Shown piece by piece: positions 32,614 through 44,500 of a stretch of DNA of 64,000 bases. Made by a program: the position numbers and the translations under genes. The notes beneath the pieces were generated by a model, which did no database searches, had not been told where the DNA came from, and saw nothing but the letters and a program-made list of their open reading frames with translations. How positions within the stretch are numbered: the stretch's first letter is position 1; every line of letters begins with the position of its first letter. The DNA lies in the NCBI RefSeq assembly GCF_010183535.1, contig NC_071330.1, forward strand, positions 15,915,717 through 15,979,716. The letters are read 5' to 3'. The stretch is from Caenorhabditis remanei (lineage: Eukaryota; Nematoda; Chromadorea; Rhabditida; Rhabditidae).

Positions 32614-34077
32614 TCATATTGGTTGACTCTGATCTAGCATTGGGCATCCATCAATGCTGGTTGCTCCATGATTCCATCGACTCCCGCTGGCAATCCAGTG
32701 TTTGGTCTCAGAAAGTCTGAAATTTCAGATTTGTGTTTATTTTTTGAAAGAACAAAATAAGACATACTGTTCGAGTATTGAAAATCCCTTTACAATATCT
32801 TCCAAGACTTTTATGTGATGTACTTTGACGTGATCAATCATTTCCGATGTGCTTGCAAACAATTCAGAGCACATTTTCCGTCCATACTCAACCTGGAAAT
32901 GTGAGAAAATTAAATATATCAATAACACAATGTTTAACAAATGGTTTTTTTTCCAATAATCTATAGAGAATTTCAATAAAAATAGTAGCTTCTCCTCTAC
33001 TAAACAATAACATTAAAATTGAGCTGGAATTTGTCTTCAAAACCTGAAAAACTCAATTTTCGTCCTAATTTTAATTAGTTTAGATCAAAATTAAAGTCAA
33101 AGATGCTAAATTCAATTAAACTCCAGAAAAAAATGTAAAAAATGTGCATTTAACCGATTTCAGACGGGTTTTTGCTAGTTTTTATGAAGAAATTGAAAAA
33201 TTTTGAAAATTTCAGCCTTTGACACATTTTCAACCAGTATTACCCAATGATTTTTAGTCAAAAACTACAATTTTTTATAGTCTGGCGCGTCTGAGGCGCT
33301 TTTTCAGAAAAACGGTGCATCTGACCGATTTCAGATGAGTTTTTGGCTAGTTTTTTTTTAATGGAAGTTGAAAATTTTCAAAAAATTTCAGCCTTACTTT
33401 TTTTGCATGAAATCAGTGGAACTTAAAAAAACCGCATCTATTGAGTTTGAAAATCCCTAAATTGTTCATCAAGGCCCCAATAAGTGTAATTATCTAACTG
33501 GAATAGTTTTGAAGTAATGTTTTTAGGGTACTGTAGGTACAGTAGGTATCAGCTTTGGCTGTTTTCAGTGGAAAATGACCAACTTTGAGAGTGTGTAATA
33601 GTAATTCTGATTGTCACACCAATAAAACTTTTGATGGATCATACAGATCAAAAATAGAACTTCATTTTTGTAGTTGACAACTTTTCTGTACGGACACTCC
33701 CTAGCAAGTTACATATCGACCAAGTAATTTCTCCCTCAAATCGACTAATTTCAGTTTTTGATTTTTGAGCTGTTGGCGGAAAATGACCATAACTCTCTAG
33801 GGAGTGCTCGCACAAAAAAGTTGTCAACTACAAAAATGGAGCTCTACGTTCAATCTATATGATTCATTAAAAATTTTCATAGTGTGACCTTCAGTATTAC
33901 TATGGCACACTCTCAAAGTTGGTCATTTTCCATTGAAAACAGCCAAAGTTGATACCTTTTGGCCGGTACTGTAAGTATTACACAAAGCTATTTAATTGCG
34001 ATTTTATAAAAATGACTACCTAACAAGTTTAAAAATAAACTGACCTCTGCCTGCTGTTCAACATTAGAATGCATCAT
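32614..34077 (-). CDS. Gene E, 86-residue protein, three exons
   Basis: Exons are 34045-34077, 32768-32892 and 32614-32716. Phases agree (0, then 2) and total 87 codons with stop. It begins MMHSNVEQQAE, followed by a helical stretch with VEYGRKMCSELFASTSEMID and HVKVHHIKVLEDIVKGFSIL, and ends PMLDQSQPI. There is no signal peptide, so it is probably intracellular. Intron 1 (1152 nt) starts GTCAGT and contains a full family Q palindrome. The upstream leader carries copy E of the shared module. Family unknown. Confidence 0.6.
33538..33973. repeat. Full palindromic repeat, family Q, in an intron
   Basis: Ends tacagtaggtatcagctttg and, on the opposite strand, tacagtaccggccaaaagg. Arms carry ttgtacggacactcccta or its complement. 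It lies entirely inside intron 1 of gene E. Confidence 0.75.
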
Positions 34078-34189
34078 TTCGTCTTGTTGTCGTTGGCTAG
34101 TCGAACGGAACTTTTGTCAAGGAGAAGTGGGAATTCTGAATTACAAAAAAAACGAGTTTTATTGCTAAAATCTAATTAAAACTCACTTT

Positions 34190-34440
34190 TTATAACAAAC
34201 AGCTGGAATTCAATAAAAAGCAATATAAATTAATACAGGGGTGACCATCTATTCAGTAAGAAGTCAAAAATAATTAGTATTTAATAAAAATCAGTATAAA
34301 TATATACATAGGCGAGTAGGACCGTACATTAGCCCGGTGGAGAAGAAGGAATGAAGGAGCTGGCGGGTGCCAATGACTCATCATTTGAAAAAAGTAAGAG
34401 AGTGGATGGTTATGAAGAGACGCAGACAATTTCTACACAT
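34190..34440 (-). promoter_or_regulatory. Shared 5' module, copy E (reduced)
   Basis: Keeps gaattcaataaaaagcaat, gaccatctattcagtaagaa and agagacgcagac but lacks most of the middle block seen in A, C and D. Confidence 0.4.
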
Positions 34441-35178
34441 ACAACAATGCATACATAGGTGACTCAGACTTCTGTAGAACTCTACATATTGCATTTTTTG
34501 TAAGAAAAAACCGAAATAAAATATTGAATATAACTATACGACTAGCAAGAAAGACTTCGGAGCGTTTTAAAACATTTCGAAATCGTTTCGAAATCGGACA
34601 CTAAAATCACTGAAAAATGACATTTTCAGTATTTTTTTGGATTTTTAGTTTTGAAATGGTTTTAAAACGGTCGGTTTTGAAAGTTACCCCAAATTAGAAC
34701 CGCTCCAGACAGCTTTGAAATAACGTTTAACCATATTTTAATCAGTTTTAATTGTACCACTTTTGATACTACCGGTTTCTAAATGTCCCTGGTTTCCTCC
34801 GAGCCCAAAACGTCCCTGTAATCACAAAAACTTGTTCCAGTTCCCATTTTTATTAAAATCCTAATAAAACTAAGTTCCCGATTATATTATTTATTAAAAT
34901 GATTAAAATGATAAAATGATTGAAATAATATACAAAACCATTAAATTGTGTCGTCATCGGAGCAGCGAACAGCGGGACGTAGAGCCATTAGACCTAAAAA
35001 AACATAAATTTAATTGAATGAGGAATAACTTTTTTAGTTTGAGAGTTGTAGGCCGCGACCGTGGCCTAGAAACCCAAATTAAAAAAAAAAAAACGTAAAA
35101 CTCACTTTATCAAAATTACAAGTTGATTCCCACAATGGAATCTGTGGCTCTGGAGCCGGAGCCAATTTTTGTCGGCAG
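34441..35178. other. Intergenic and 3' flank of gene F
   Basis: 34500-34850 has words such as gttttgaaatggttttaaaac without splice-consistent exons. Two further open pieces (35102-35181, and 34940-34990 ending in TAA) could be extra 3' exons of gene F if an alternative donor is used. Confidence 0.35.
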
Positions 35179-36578
35179 TCACTGTAATACCATAACTTAT
35201 TTTAGTGATCGAACCTTTTTCGTAAAGAGTTTGAGATTTGGTCTTGAAATATCAGAAAAATTCAAGATGAGTATTTTGCATGTCCAAAAATTTCGATTTT
35301 CGATATGGATCGACGTAGAATTTCTGCTTTAAAATCAAAAATCCTATTGCAGATAATTTTGAAAATCGATCCAGAAAAAGTTATTCCCAAAAATATCGTA
35401 ATGTTATAATTTAAATTGTTTTTACAATAGGAGGTAAAGAGTATGAGATTCGGATTAAAAAAATAAATAAAAATGTATATCACACCTACCATTGGTTCGA
35501 TGAACTCATAGCTTCCCGATTCTTCGTTGAATATGATTTCCGTTTGGAGGAAAAAGCATTGATGAGTGTCTACAAATGGCAAAACATATGTTTTCCAGAT
35601 CTGAAACAAGTTGATTTCAGGTTTTATTTAATAAATAAGAACAGAATTCAGATAGATTTGAAATCAGCGCGAAATTTCTGTCCATCTTAGTTTTCTAGAG
35701 TTTTTCACATGACTGAGGTCGGTTAATATCGGCTAAGATTGGTAAAATCCTTAAATTTTGTTATTTTTCTCATTTTAGTAATTGAATCTTCAAAAACCTG
35801 CCGTTTTCTTTAATTATGGGTCAAAGTTGCTCACTTTGGCTTATTTTCAAAAAGATACGGGATACATCTTGGAAATTTGTAAAAATCGCCAATTTTTGGT
35901 TGAAAAAAATGATCAAAATCGAAAGAATTTGAACAGTTCTCCCTATTTTCAGAAACGCATCAAAGGTGTGCCAGGAATTATGAAACTGCTCAATAAGCAA
36001 CATTTTTGAGGAAATGTTTTAGTAAACTCATTATTTTTACAGAATTCAGCTAAAAATCTGTTAAAACCGGTTAAGATTGTTTAAGATTGTCTAAGAACGC
36101 CTAAGATCGGCTAAGATCTCTCAAGATTAACTAAAATCGCCAGAAATCGTCTTAAAATCCTCCTTCTTATCAGGTATTTGAATTACCTATCCGACTGGTC
36201 TTTTTGGATATCTACGTCAATCCATATCAAAAAATGGGGCTAACATTATCTAAAATTGTCTGAAATTGCTTAAAATAACCCAAAACCGCCTGAAATCGTC
36301 CTAAAAACGGTCTAATGGGAGGTCTAATACTTTGACTGGTCTTTTAGGATATTCTTCATCAATCCATATAAAAAAATCATACATTTTGGAAATACTTCCA
36401 TCCCCTTTTAAAATCATGAGTACTTACTGAGATAAGCGAGTTTTGACGGAAAACGTGTCCTCTTTCCTTCCAAAGATTGTGAAACAGTCTGTAAAATACA
36501 ATTATATACAGAACTGAAACCTAAAGCTCACTGTGCCAAAAATTGATGATTCTCTCCACCCAATAATTTTTCCTCCAT
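35179..36578 (-). CDS. Gene F, 73-residue protein, four exons
   Basis: Exons are 36532-36578, 36428-36488, 35490-35600 and a last exon whose first codon (35179-35181) is the stop TGA. Phases agree (2, 0, 0). The protein starts MEEKLLGGENHQFLA and passes through QLFHNLWKERGHVF. It ends with IWKTYVLPFVDTHQCFFLQT and EIIFNEESGSYEFIEPM. It is mixed acidic and aromatic, without a signal peptide. Intron 2 is 827 nt. Other donors could extend the protein beyond EPM. Family unknown. Confidence 0.5.
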
Positions 36579-36784
36579 GCTGGAACCGGAGCTTGCAGGA
36601 TTCTGTAATATAAAAATTTAGGGATCGAAAGATTTAAATATTTATGATCTCACTCTTTTCCAATATGCCAGTTGAAATTCTGGACAAAGATCCAAGAGGT
36701 AATATAGAAAATTTGCTGGGATCTAATTTAGGATAATTAACTTATCTTCTACTCCAAATTAAATCAAAAAATAGATAAATAGAT

Positions 36785-36900
36785 AAGTTAGAATTCAATA
36801 AAAAGCAGTAATAAGAGGGGGGACATCTATACCGGGAAGATGCCTAAAGTTGGAATAAACAGGAGATTTTAGGAGCCCTTTTATATATAGAAGGGGCGGA
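36785..36900 (-). promoter_or_regulatory. Shared 5' module, copy F (reduced)
   Basis: Keeps gaattcaataaaaagcagt and gacatctataccgggaagat ahead of gene F, with a ggggcggagtttggcagatg block further out. Confidence 0.35.
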
Positions 36901-38287
36901 GTTTGGCAGATGGCACAGGACACCTGCGAAATATTGAAATTCAAGTACTGTGGCGGAGCAGGTGGGAGCAACTTATGAAATTACGGGATTAAAATTCAGT
37001 CTTACGGGATTAAAATTCAGTGTGGAAGTTGAATTTTGCATATTAAATAGGGAAAATGGGGATTTCGGAAATTCAGGAGTACCAGTTGGGTCACGCAACC
37101 TAACAGCTGCTCAATCTCCTTCTCTACACCTCCCTATGATTTAGACAACCGAGTTCTCTGATTTTAGCGGCAATTTTCTGCATCTCTGCCTACAGTATGC
37201 AAAGCATCCAAGGCTGTCGTATGCCGACCCCCAAAAAAGCTTTGGCACCAGTGGGGGTCGAACCCTGGTGGCCAGACTGGTACCAAAAAGTCAAAAATAT
37301 ATCAAGTCATGTTTTCAGTTGAAATTCTAGAAAACCGCAGCTGTTTGAGATTTTCAGGAAAAAGGCGTGGCCGGCCGCGATTTCTGACAGCCAAGCATCT
37401 ACAGAAAGTTTCGAAGAAAGACATCCGCAAAAAGTCGGGACAGAAATTCCTCAGACAGTTGAGGGTACATCACAAAATTATGCAAAAAGTTACCTTTTTC
37501 TATTGAAAATTCAGTTTTGACGCTGAAATTGATAGCAGAAGGCTCTGAAATGATTTTCTCTTTGAAATTCCAGTTTTTGACTGAAAAATCTGAAAAAGAC
37601 CGGATTCTCAGCTCAAAAATCGCTTTTTTAGATGAAAACCTTGGTTTTTAACAATTTTTCAGTAGAAAAAGCTCAAAGTTCAAGATTTTCAGACCAAAAT
37701 CTGGTTCTTTGGCTGAAATTGGATTCCAGATCTGTCTGAGAGTTGTTTTTATCAAAGAACGAGTTTAATCGGTGAAATTGCCACTAGAAAGTATAAATTG
37801 GAGCATCTAAACATTCTGATGCTCGGAGAGCAGAAAAATTGAGTTTTTGAGATCTTGAGCTCTCAAAATCGTTAACAGACTATTTTTTTCGTTTTTGGCT
37901 TGAAAATTTTGAATATTATTGCTGAAATTGCTATTGACAGCTCAAAATTAAGACATCTGGACGTTCAAATACCCGGATGGACCTTTTTCTATTGAAAAAT
38001 TGATTAATTAATAGCAAAATACTCTGAAATTTATGTTTTTGGCTGAAAAATCTGAGAAACACCGGATTCTCAGCTTAAAAATCTTTTTTTGACAATTTTT
38101 CAGTGGACAAATCTCAAAGTTTAAAATTTTCAGCCGAAAATCTGGTTTTCTGGTTTTTTTTTAGATCTCCTGACTTGTGGAAGTCTTTTCTATAGGAAAA
38201 TTGAGTTTAATGGCTGAAGTTGCTTCTGGGCGGACATCTGAACGTTCGGATGCTTGGACCGACCTTTTTTTATTGAAAAACTGAGTT
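36901..38287. other. Repetitive intergenic stretch
   Basis: The phrases ctgaaaaatctgaaaaagac, cggattctcagctcaaaaat and gtttttgacaatttttcagt recur at about 37575-37700 and 38040-38130, a degenerate direct duplication. A direct 20-bp repeat (acgggattaaaattcagt) lies near 36985-37020. Near 37250 gtgggggtcgaaccctggtg looks like a tRNA T arm but has no partner arms. Confidence 0.4.
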
Positions 38288-38734
38288 TTGCGGATAAAAT
38301 TGATGATTTTCAGCTTTTTCAGCAGCATTTCCAGCCCAATTTCCACCCCAAAACCACCAATTTTCAGATTAGAATTGCTTTTCGACTATTGTATGCCAAT
38401 GACTCGTTCACTTCTCGTTTCCAAACAAGCCGCCCGTCTCATCTTGGCGTATCGCGATGCGTGCTTTGAGAATTTGGATGATTACTTGGGTACGCTATGT
38501 TTTATTGAGAAAATATATGGAAAATCTGACATTTTTGGACTGAAAATTGCGGAAAAATTGCATTGCGGATCGAAAAATGCTGAAATTACGACCATCACCA
38601 AATCGTCATCGTCTCCAGAAGACGTGAAAATCAACTATTTCGAAAATAGAAAAGTTCGGGCATCATCTAAGGAGAATTTCCAACCTATCTATCTAGGTTT
38701 TATAAAAATCGGTATACTACAGACGGAGTCATAG
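38288..38734 (+). CDS. Weak ORF with a plausible exon
   Basis: A 148-codon frame is open. The part from 38393 (MPMTRSLLVSKQAARLILAY, then RDACFENLDDYL) looks like genuine helical coding sequence, with an acceptor (attttcag) 26 nt upstream and a donor-like gtacgc after it. The rest looks non-coding. Unrecognised; it may be a gene fragment. Confidence 0.25.
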   Translation: MRIKLMIFSFFSSISSPISTPKPPIFRLELLFDYCMPMTRSLLVSKQAARLILAYRDACFENLDDYLGTLCFIEKIYGKSDIFGLKIAEKLHCGSKNAEITTITKSSSSPEDVKINYFENRKVRASSKENFQPIYLGFIKIGILQTES

Positions 38735-39184
38735 CATACGACAAATAAACGGACAGACGAAATCTGTTGAATATTATTAGTAAAGATATATCGACCTGTA
38801 GTTCCAACTCGACCCGGGATCCGTCCCTAGTTGGAAAAGGACTGCCAGCGATCAGGCGTTGCAGAACAGTATATTTAGAAACTGTGATGGATTGAAACTG
38901 GGAGATCGCCTAATTCTGGAATATCGTTTGTCAAATCGTCACATGTGGCTGCTGAAAATATGTTTGTTTTTTTCAGACCCCTAGCGTCTCCGTTTCAAAA
39001 TGTCCCCCCGTTCTGTATATGCTTTTAAATGAAAATTCAAAAGTTCAAAATACCTTTTCTCTACCAACCAATTTTAATCCCTTCCTTTAATCCGTTGCCC
39101 TTCCAAAGTACATGTTCAAAAGATCAAATCCCTTTTCCCCCTGGACCCTCTCTTTTACTTTTATGCGGCTCATTAGAAATGCTC

Positions 39185-39350
39185 AAAATTTTTCATTCCA
39201 CTTCCATCCCCCAGTTGAGCCAAAACATGCTCTTCTGAACAAGACCTCTTACTGAATAGATGGTCGAAATATATAAATATTTATCAGACTCCTTACCGAA
39301 ATAGGTGGTCGACAAGTATTTTATAAAACTGATTTTCTTTGAATTCTAAT
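39185..39350 (+). promoter_or_regulatory. Shared 5' module, copy G, inverted
   Basis: On the plus strand: gagccaaaacatgctcttct, acctcttactgaatagatgg, tcgaaatatataaatattta, tatcagactccttaccgaaa, then the leader ttttctttgaattctaatta. This is the same order as modules A-D, in the opposite orientation. Confidence 0.6.
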
Positions 39351-39359
39351 TAATTAAAT

Positions 39360-39414
39360 ATGTTATTCGTCTTTGTTATTCATCTTTGTTGGTGTATTGC
39401 AAAACCAAAAAAAA
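39360..39414 (+). CDS. Orphan signal-peptide exon after module G
   Basis: ATG at 39360 opens MLFVFVIHLCWCIAKPKK, an apparent signal peptide, ending at a gtgagt donor (39415). It aligns with the Ile/Thr-rich, ATG-less first exon of genes A and B (ctgga/tgtattggaaaa words). The next acceptor (39465) leads into a frame that stops within about 20 codons, so the original partner exon may be lost. Confidence 0.4.
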
Positions 39415-39659
39415 GTGAGTTTTAACCTGATTTTTAAAGATTTATGGACGTTTTAATTGTTTCAGGGTACGCACTTGTTCACTGGCGTTTATATACCATA
39501 TGTATATTTATTTATATATAAATTTATACATTCTGGATGGATGAACCAACTGAGCCAGGCGTGACCACCGTGAGTACATATCCTGTTGTAGCTAGTGTCT
39601 AAACATACCAAAAACTTATTGAAAATAATCGAAAACCTAAATTTAATTCTAATAATGTC

Positions 39660-39790
39660 ATTGGTCCAAATTTTGACCTCAAAGACAAAAATTGAATATA
39701 TATTTCGGATCAGCGTTTTCTCAGCTTTTCAATGATATATGTCATGTCCCATAACTACACGGTCACCTGAAGGCCTCATGAGTCATTCTT
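39660..39790. repeat. Half copy of palindromic family P
   Basis: Contains aaaaattgaatatatatttc, tcagcgttttctcagctttt, caatgatatatgtcatg and cacggtcacctgaaggcctc. Confidence 0.7.
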
Positions 39791-40097
39791 CAGGGGAAAA
39801 AGGGGGAACCTGCTGCCTTATTTCGTTTGTGTGTACACTTCACAAATAACAAATTATTACATATACTAATAAGAGAGTTGGTGTGCTTTAATCCGCTGAG
39901 AGAAAGTAGAGACGTAAATAACATTTCGGAAAATATGTAGTTTGGAATGGTTGATATATGAAAAATTGGTATTTTAAAAATCTGGCAGAACTGCTGAAAA
40001 CAGTGCTGGAAAACAGAAAAATTCTGAGAAAATCGGTCATATTTCAAGTAAATTCGATGAAACTTACATTCTTAGTAGATCCTAATTCTCTGTCGGG

Positions 40098-40660
40098 CGC
40101 ACCTTTGACGCGTTTTTGACCAAAAACCAGGGGGTTTTTACAGAATTTTAAGTTGTATCTCTTGAAAATAATGTTTTTACCAAAAATTCCGTCAAAAACA
40201 TCGGGTTTTGAGCATTTTTATAATTACTGGCGCACCTTTGACGCGTTTCTGGAATGAAGCAAAACTGTTCAAATTCGTTTGATTTTGATGGTTTTTTGAC
40301 CAAAAATTGGCGATTTTCACAGATTTTCACGCTGAACCCCTTAAAAATAATGATTTGACCGGAAAATTCCTTTAAAATGCCGCTTTTTGAGCATTTTCCT
40401 AATTACTGGCGCACCTTAAACGCGTTTCTGAAAACATATAAAACTGTTCAAATTCGTTTGATTTTGATGGTTTTTTGACCAAAAATTGGCGATTTTTACA
40501 GATTTTCACGCTGGACCCCTTAAAAATAATGATTTTACTGAAAAATTGCTTCAAAATACAGTTTTTTGAACGTTTTTATAATTACTGTCGCACCTTTGAC
40601 GCGTTTCTGAAATGAAGCAAAACTGTTCAAATTCGTTTGATTTTGATGATTTTTAAACCA
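40098..40660. repeat. Tandem array, 179-bp period
   Basis: The phrase ggcgcacctttgacgcgttt (or close) occurs near 40098, 40229, 40408 and 40587; the last three are 179 bp apart. Units share aaactgttcaaattcgtttg and caaaaattggcgatttt. It ends just before the leader of the 40719 gene. Confidence 0.8.
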
Positions 40661-40718
40661 AAAATTAGCGATTAGATAAGATTTCTAGTCGTAAACTCAA
40701 ATTATTACAGTTAATAAA

Positions 40719-41056
40719 ATGGAACGCACCGGACAATCGGATCACGCTCCAGCGTACACCATCGACTCAAATCAAGAAGAACAGGTATGAAAACTAGAAA
40801 AAAAAACATACGTATATTATATGAATACTTTCAGACTTCACCGCAAGAAGCTCATATTCCAACCATTGAGATTGCGGATGTCACTGAAGGAGAGGAAAAC
40901 GAGAGTTTGATTGTTCCAGAAGTCTCCGATGCTTGTAAGTTTGATCTCAGACGATTTTAGACAATTTTATTTAGTTTTTAACTTGAGCAATGTAAAAAAT
41001 GACGTGTAATACACCTAATTTATTTTTAAAAACCAATATGTTCTATTTCAGCTTAA
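40719..41056 (+). CDS. Gene G, 56-residue acidic protein
   Basis: Exons are 40719-40784, 40835-40934 and 41052-41056. The protein begins MERTGQSDHAPAYTIDSNQE and continues with TSPQEAHIPTIEIADVTEGE, ending PEVSDAS. It is acidic, has no hydrophobic segment and is probably disordered. An acceptor (attattacag) precedes the ATG. The last exon supplies only two codons. In another frame the same exon stays open (LKELIDGMAYIHVPTNMDEI) into a further exon ending at about 41200, so a one-base shift may separate two versions of the C-terminus. A run containing gaataaaag lies near 41420. Confidence 0.4.
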
Positions 41057-41561
41057 AGAGCTGATTGATGGCATGGCATACATCCACGTTCCAACCAATA
41101 TGGATGAAATTTATAGTAAGCACTATTATATTTAATTACATATAACTAACACTTTATATTTTCAGACACCACATGGCATATGTGCAATAAAGGATGACAT
41201 ATGGCGTCTGTCCAATACATCAACGAAAATGGATTTAATTGTTAATTTTGTTATTGTTAATTTTTAATTGTTGGCATTCGTGCAATATATCAATACCATT
41301 TTATTTAATTGTTAGTTTTGTTATTGTTAATATTAAATTTTTGGCATTTGTGCAATACATGAACACCATTTTATTTAATTGTTAATTTTGTTATTTGTTA
41401 ATTTGAAAATTGTTAATTTTTGGAATTTGAATAAAAGAAAAAAACTTGAAAAAAAAATTGAGAACAGAAAAAGATTGCAAAGGGGGTGGAGTTAAATACA
41501 TAGTTAAATACGCTCTATGAAAAAATGAAAAAATCCAATAGAGCACGATTGCCACACCCAA
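41057..41561. other. 3' flank with short direct repeats
   Basis: The phrase ttatttaattgttaattttg and close variants occurs three times between 41225 and 41400, followed by a polyA-signal-like run. No separate gene. Confidence 0.5.
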
Positions 41562-44500
41562 TCACCACTGATGACTCGACTGCGGCAGCACATCTATAGT
41601 CAACAGATGAGTTAATTGGAGGTTGCCATCTCTTGATGTGATACGTGCAACTGCTCCATCCTTATGCTCGATGTATGAGAACATGTCGTCGATATGGATT
41701 CGCAACGGGGATCTGGAAAACAAGATTTTTAGGTTGGAAAAGCTCTTCAGTGCATACAAATTGGTCAAGGTTGAAAATGGTTCTTGGAAGATCACAAAGC
41801 AGACTTAAAGATATTTGACAGTAAAAATATTGTTTCTAAGGAAAAAATCGGTTTATGGATGTGTATAAAAATGCATGAATCTTTAAGAGAATCCGATTTG
41901 AAAAAATCCAAATCTCTGCTATCAAATCTAGTGTTCCTAGCATGATTTCAAAACTAAGTGATTCTTGCAGTGAAAGATATCGTTTTTAAGGAAACATCAC
42001 TTTAAAAACTGCGCCGAGTTTTGAATTTCCGTGAATTTTTGAATGTGGCGGTTAGTTAGACAGTGCTGTTCTATTAGAGGTAGAGATTCCGACAGAAGGC
42101 CTCCAGGTGACCATGGAGTTGTGGTACGTGGCATATATCATTGGAAAGCTGAAATAACGCTGATTCCAAATATATATTCAGTTTTTGCCCTCGAGGCGCG
42201 ATATTTGAGAAAAATAAGGTCAAAGTTCGAAAAAATAACAAATTGTTGCCTGTGCTAAAATTGCAGAAAACTTCCAAACACTTTTTCTTGATAATTTGCT
42301 ATTTTTCCGAACTTTGACCTTGGTTTTCTCAGAAATCAGGCTTCGAGGGCAAAAACTGAATATATTTTTGAAATCAGCGAGATTTCAGTTTTCCAATTAT
42401 ATATGCCACGTATCATAACTCCACGGTCACCTGGAGGCCTTCCCGGGTTAGTATATCTATTGTTTAAAACCTAATTCTACATTAACTTAATTTCAGGTTA
42501 TCTATGTTTGCCGATCTTAGCTCATCCGATCTCCGCGGATCCTAGTCAATTTCAGACAATACTGGTTGATCTAGTTAATTTTAACCGATCTTAAATAATA
42601 TCTGCAGACCCAATGCCATTTTTGACAATTTTAGCCAATTTTAGCCGAGTTCAGCCGATCTCAACCGATTTTAGCCGTTCTTAGCCGATATCAGCCAATT
42701 TTAGTTCATTTTAGACAAACTTAACCAATTTTAGCCGATTTCAGCCAAATTTCAGCCGATATCAAACCATCTTAACCGATCCAATAGTCAAACTCACCTG
42801 TCCTTCTGCAACACCTTCAAAATCTTTTCAACAATCACTCCATGCGACAAAACCAACGCCAACTTCTTCAACTTCTCCCACCGCTTTCCCTCTCTCCAAT
42901 GTTTCAAGAATTCCAGAATATTCCGCTCATCGAATTGACAAGAGGAAATGTCAATCGTCACACAATCGCAATTCATCAAATTCTCGAATGTAAACCAATT
43001 ACCAGGGCACAAAGCCAGCCGTCTCATTTTGAATTGATGTTGTTCACTTATTTGATCTACACGGAATACTGGTATCGTTTTGGCATTGCTGGTAAGGGAT
43101 ACGGTAGGCTGGATACGGTAGAAAAGATGTTCAAAGTCTTTTTGGTTGAGTTTCTCCAACAGTCTCAAATTTTGAACTTCCACTTTTTTCGAATGAATCC
43201 AATTGGTTGTCAGCTTCATTATCTCCGGAAAATCCTCGAATAAAACATCTCCATTTAATTCCAAATTCTCGATTTTCAAGTTCAGATCCTCCCTACTCGC
43301 CTCCAAATAATCCAAAAATTGAATAATCCCGTACCGTCTATTATTCCAATACGTGGTGACTGTCATATCATCATCCGACAGTCTTCCAAGCATTTTCCAT
43401 TGACCACATGAGATCACCCGACAAGTTCTGGGGATTGGTGTCGTGAAAATTACTTTGAAATCGTAAATTTTTGAGGAATGCCGAATTGAGATGGTGAATT
43501 CCACCGGGTCGGTTATCAAGATGGTGAGAGTGACAGGTTCGACGAGTGGTGACAGGAATCGGAGGTATTGGAGGCTAGAAATAAGGGAAAATTGCAGCAA
43601 GTCGCCCAGGTATGCAGCAAGTCGAGTCTCACTACAGTACCCCGGGCTACTGTAGTTTTCGCGTCGAGACTCAATAGGGACATGATTATACAAACGCTCT
43701 ATGAAATATGTAAATATCTTTTTTTTAACATTTCAATTTGTAAGAAATTGATGAAAATTGCAAAGAAGATGTTTAAAAATGACTAAAATTGCTTGAAGTA
43801 GTCAACAACTAGACAAAATCTATGTAAACGTTAAAATCCGTTTGCATGCTCAATTTCTAGACTAAAAATACAAAATTCAGACAAAATCATCAAAAATGTT
43901 CCCAGACTATGAGTAGCTCGAGAAAAAAGGAAATTCTAACATTAAATCGCTTGAAAACTAATGAAAATTGGCCAAAACCCGTTCAATTTCCAATGGATCC
44001 ACTTTCACAGTCAAAATTTTGTTTCTATAGTCAAAAACTAAACGTAATATGCAAAAAATCAGTAAAAATCAATTAAAAAGTTCAAAATCCGTTCATATAA
44101 TCAATTTCTAGACTGAAAATGCAAAAAATCAGCCAAAATGTAAAACTTTCGATTTATGAACGGATTTCATTAAATTTTATTGATTTTTTTGCATATTAAG
44201 TCTAATTTTTGTTTATAGGAACAAAATTTCGACTATTCCTAATCCTGTTTTGTTTTTTTCCATGACCTTAGTGACTGTTTTTAATATTCCTTTGCGTTTT
44301 TTTTAATTTGTAAGCGATTTTAATTAATTTTTACTAACTTTTTGCATATTACACCTTGTTTTTGGCTATAGAAACAAATTTCGACATTTTTCATTCGTGT
44401 TTAAACATTTTAAAATCAATTCCTATGGTTCTAAGCAATTTTTATCTATTTTTTTACAATTTAAACATATTTGTAGAGCTAGATTACATATTTGAGCTTT

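Noticed and set aside
37240..37280. tRNA from the word gggggtcgaaccctgg
   Set aside because: T-arm-like word only; no D or anticodon arm at the right distance.
42842..43243. 133-codon plus-strand ORF
   Set aside because: Antisense of the FBA_2 exon of the F-box gene.
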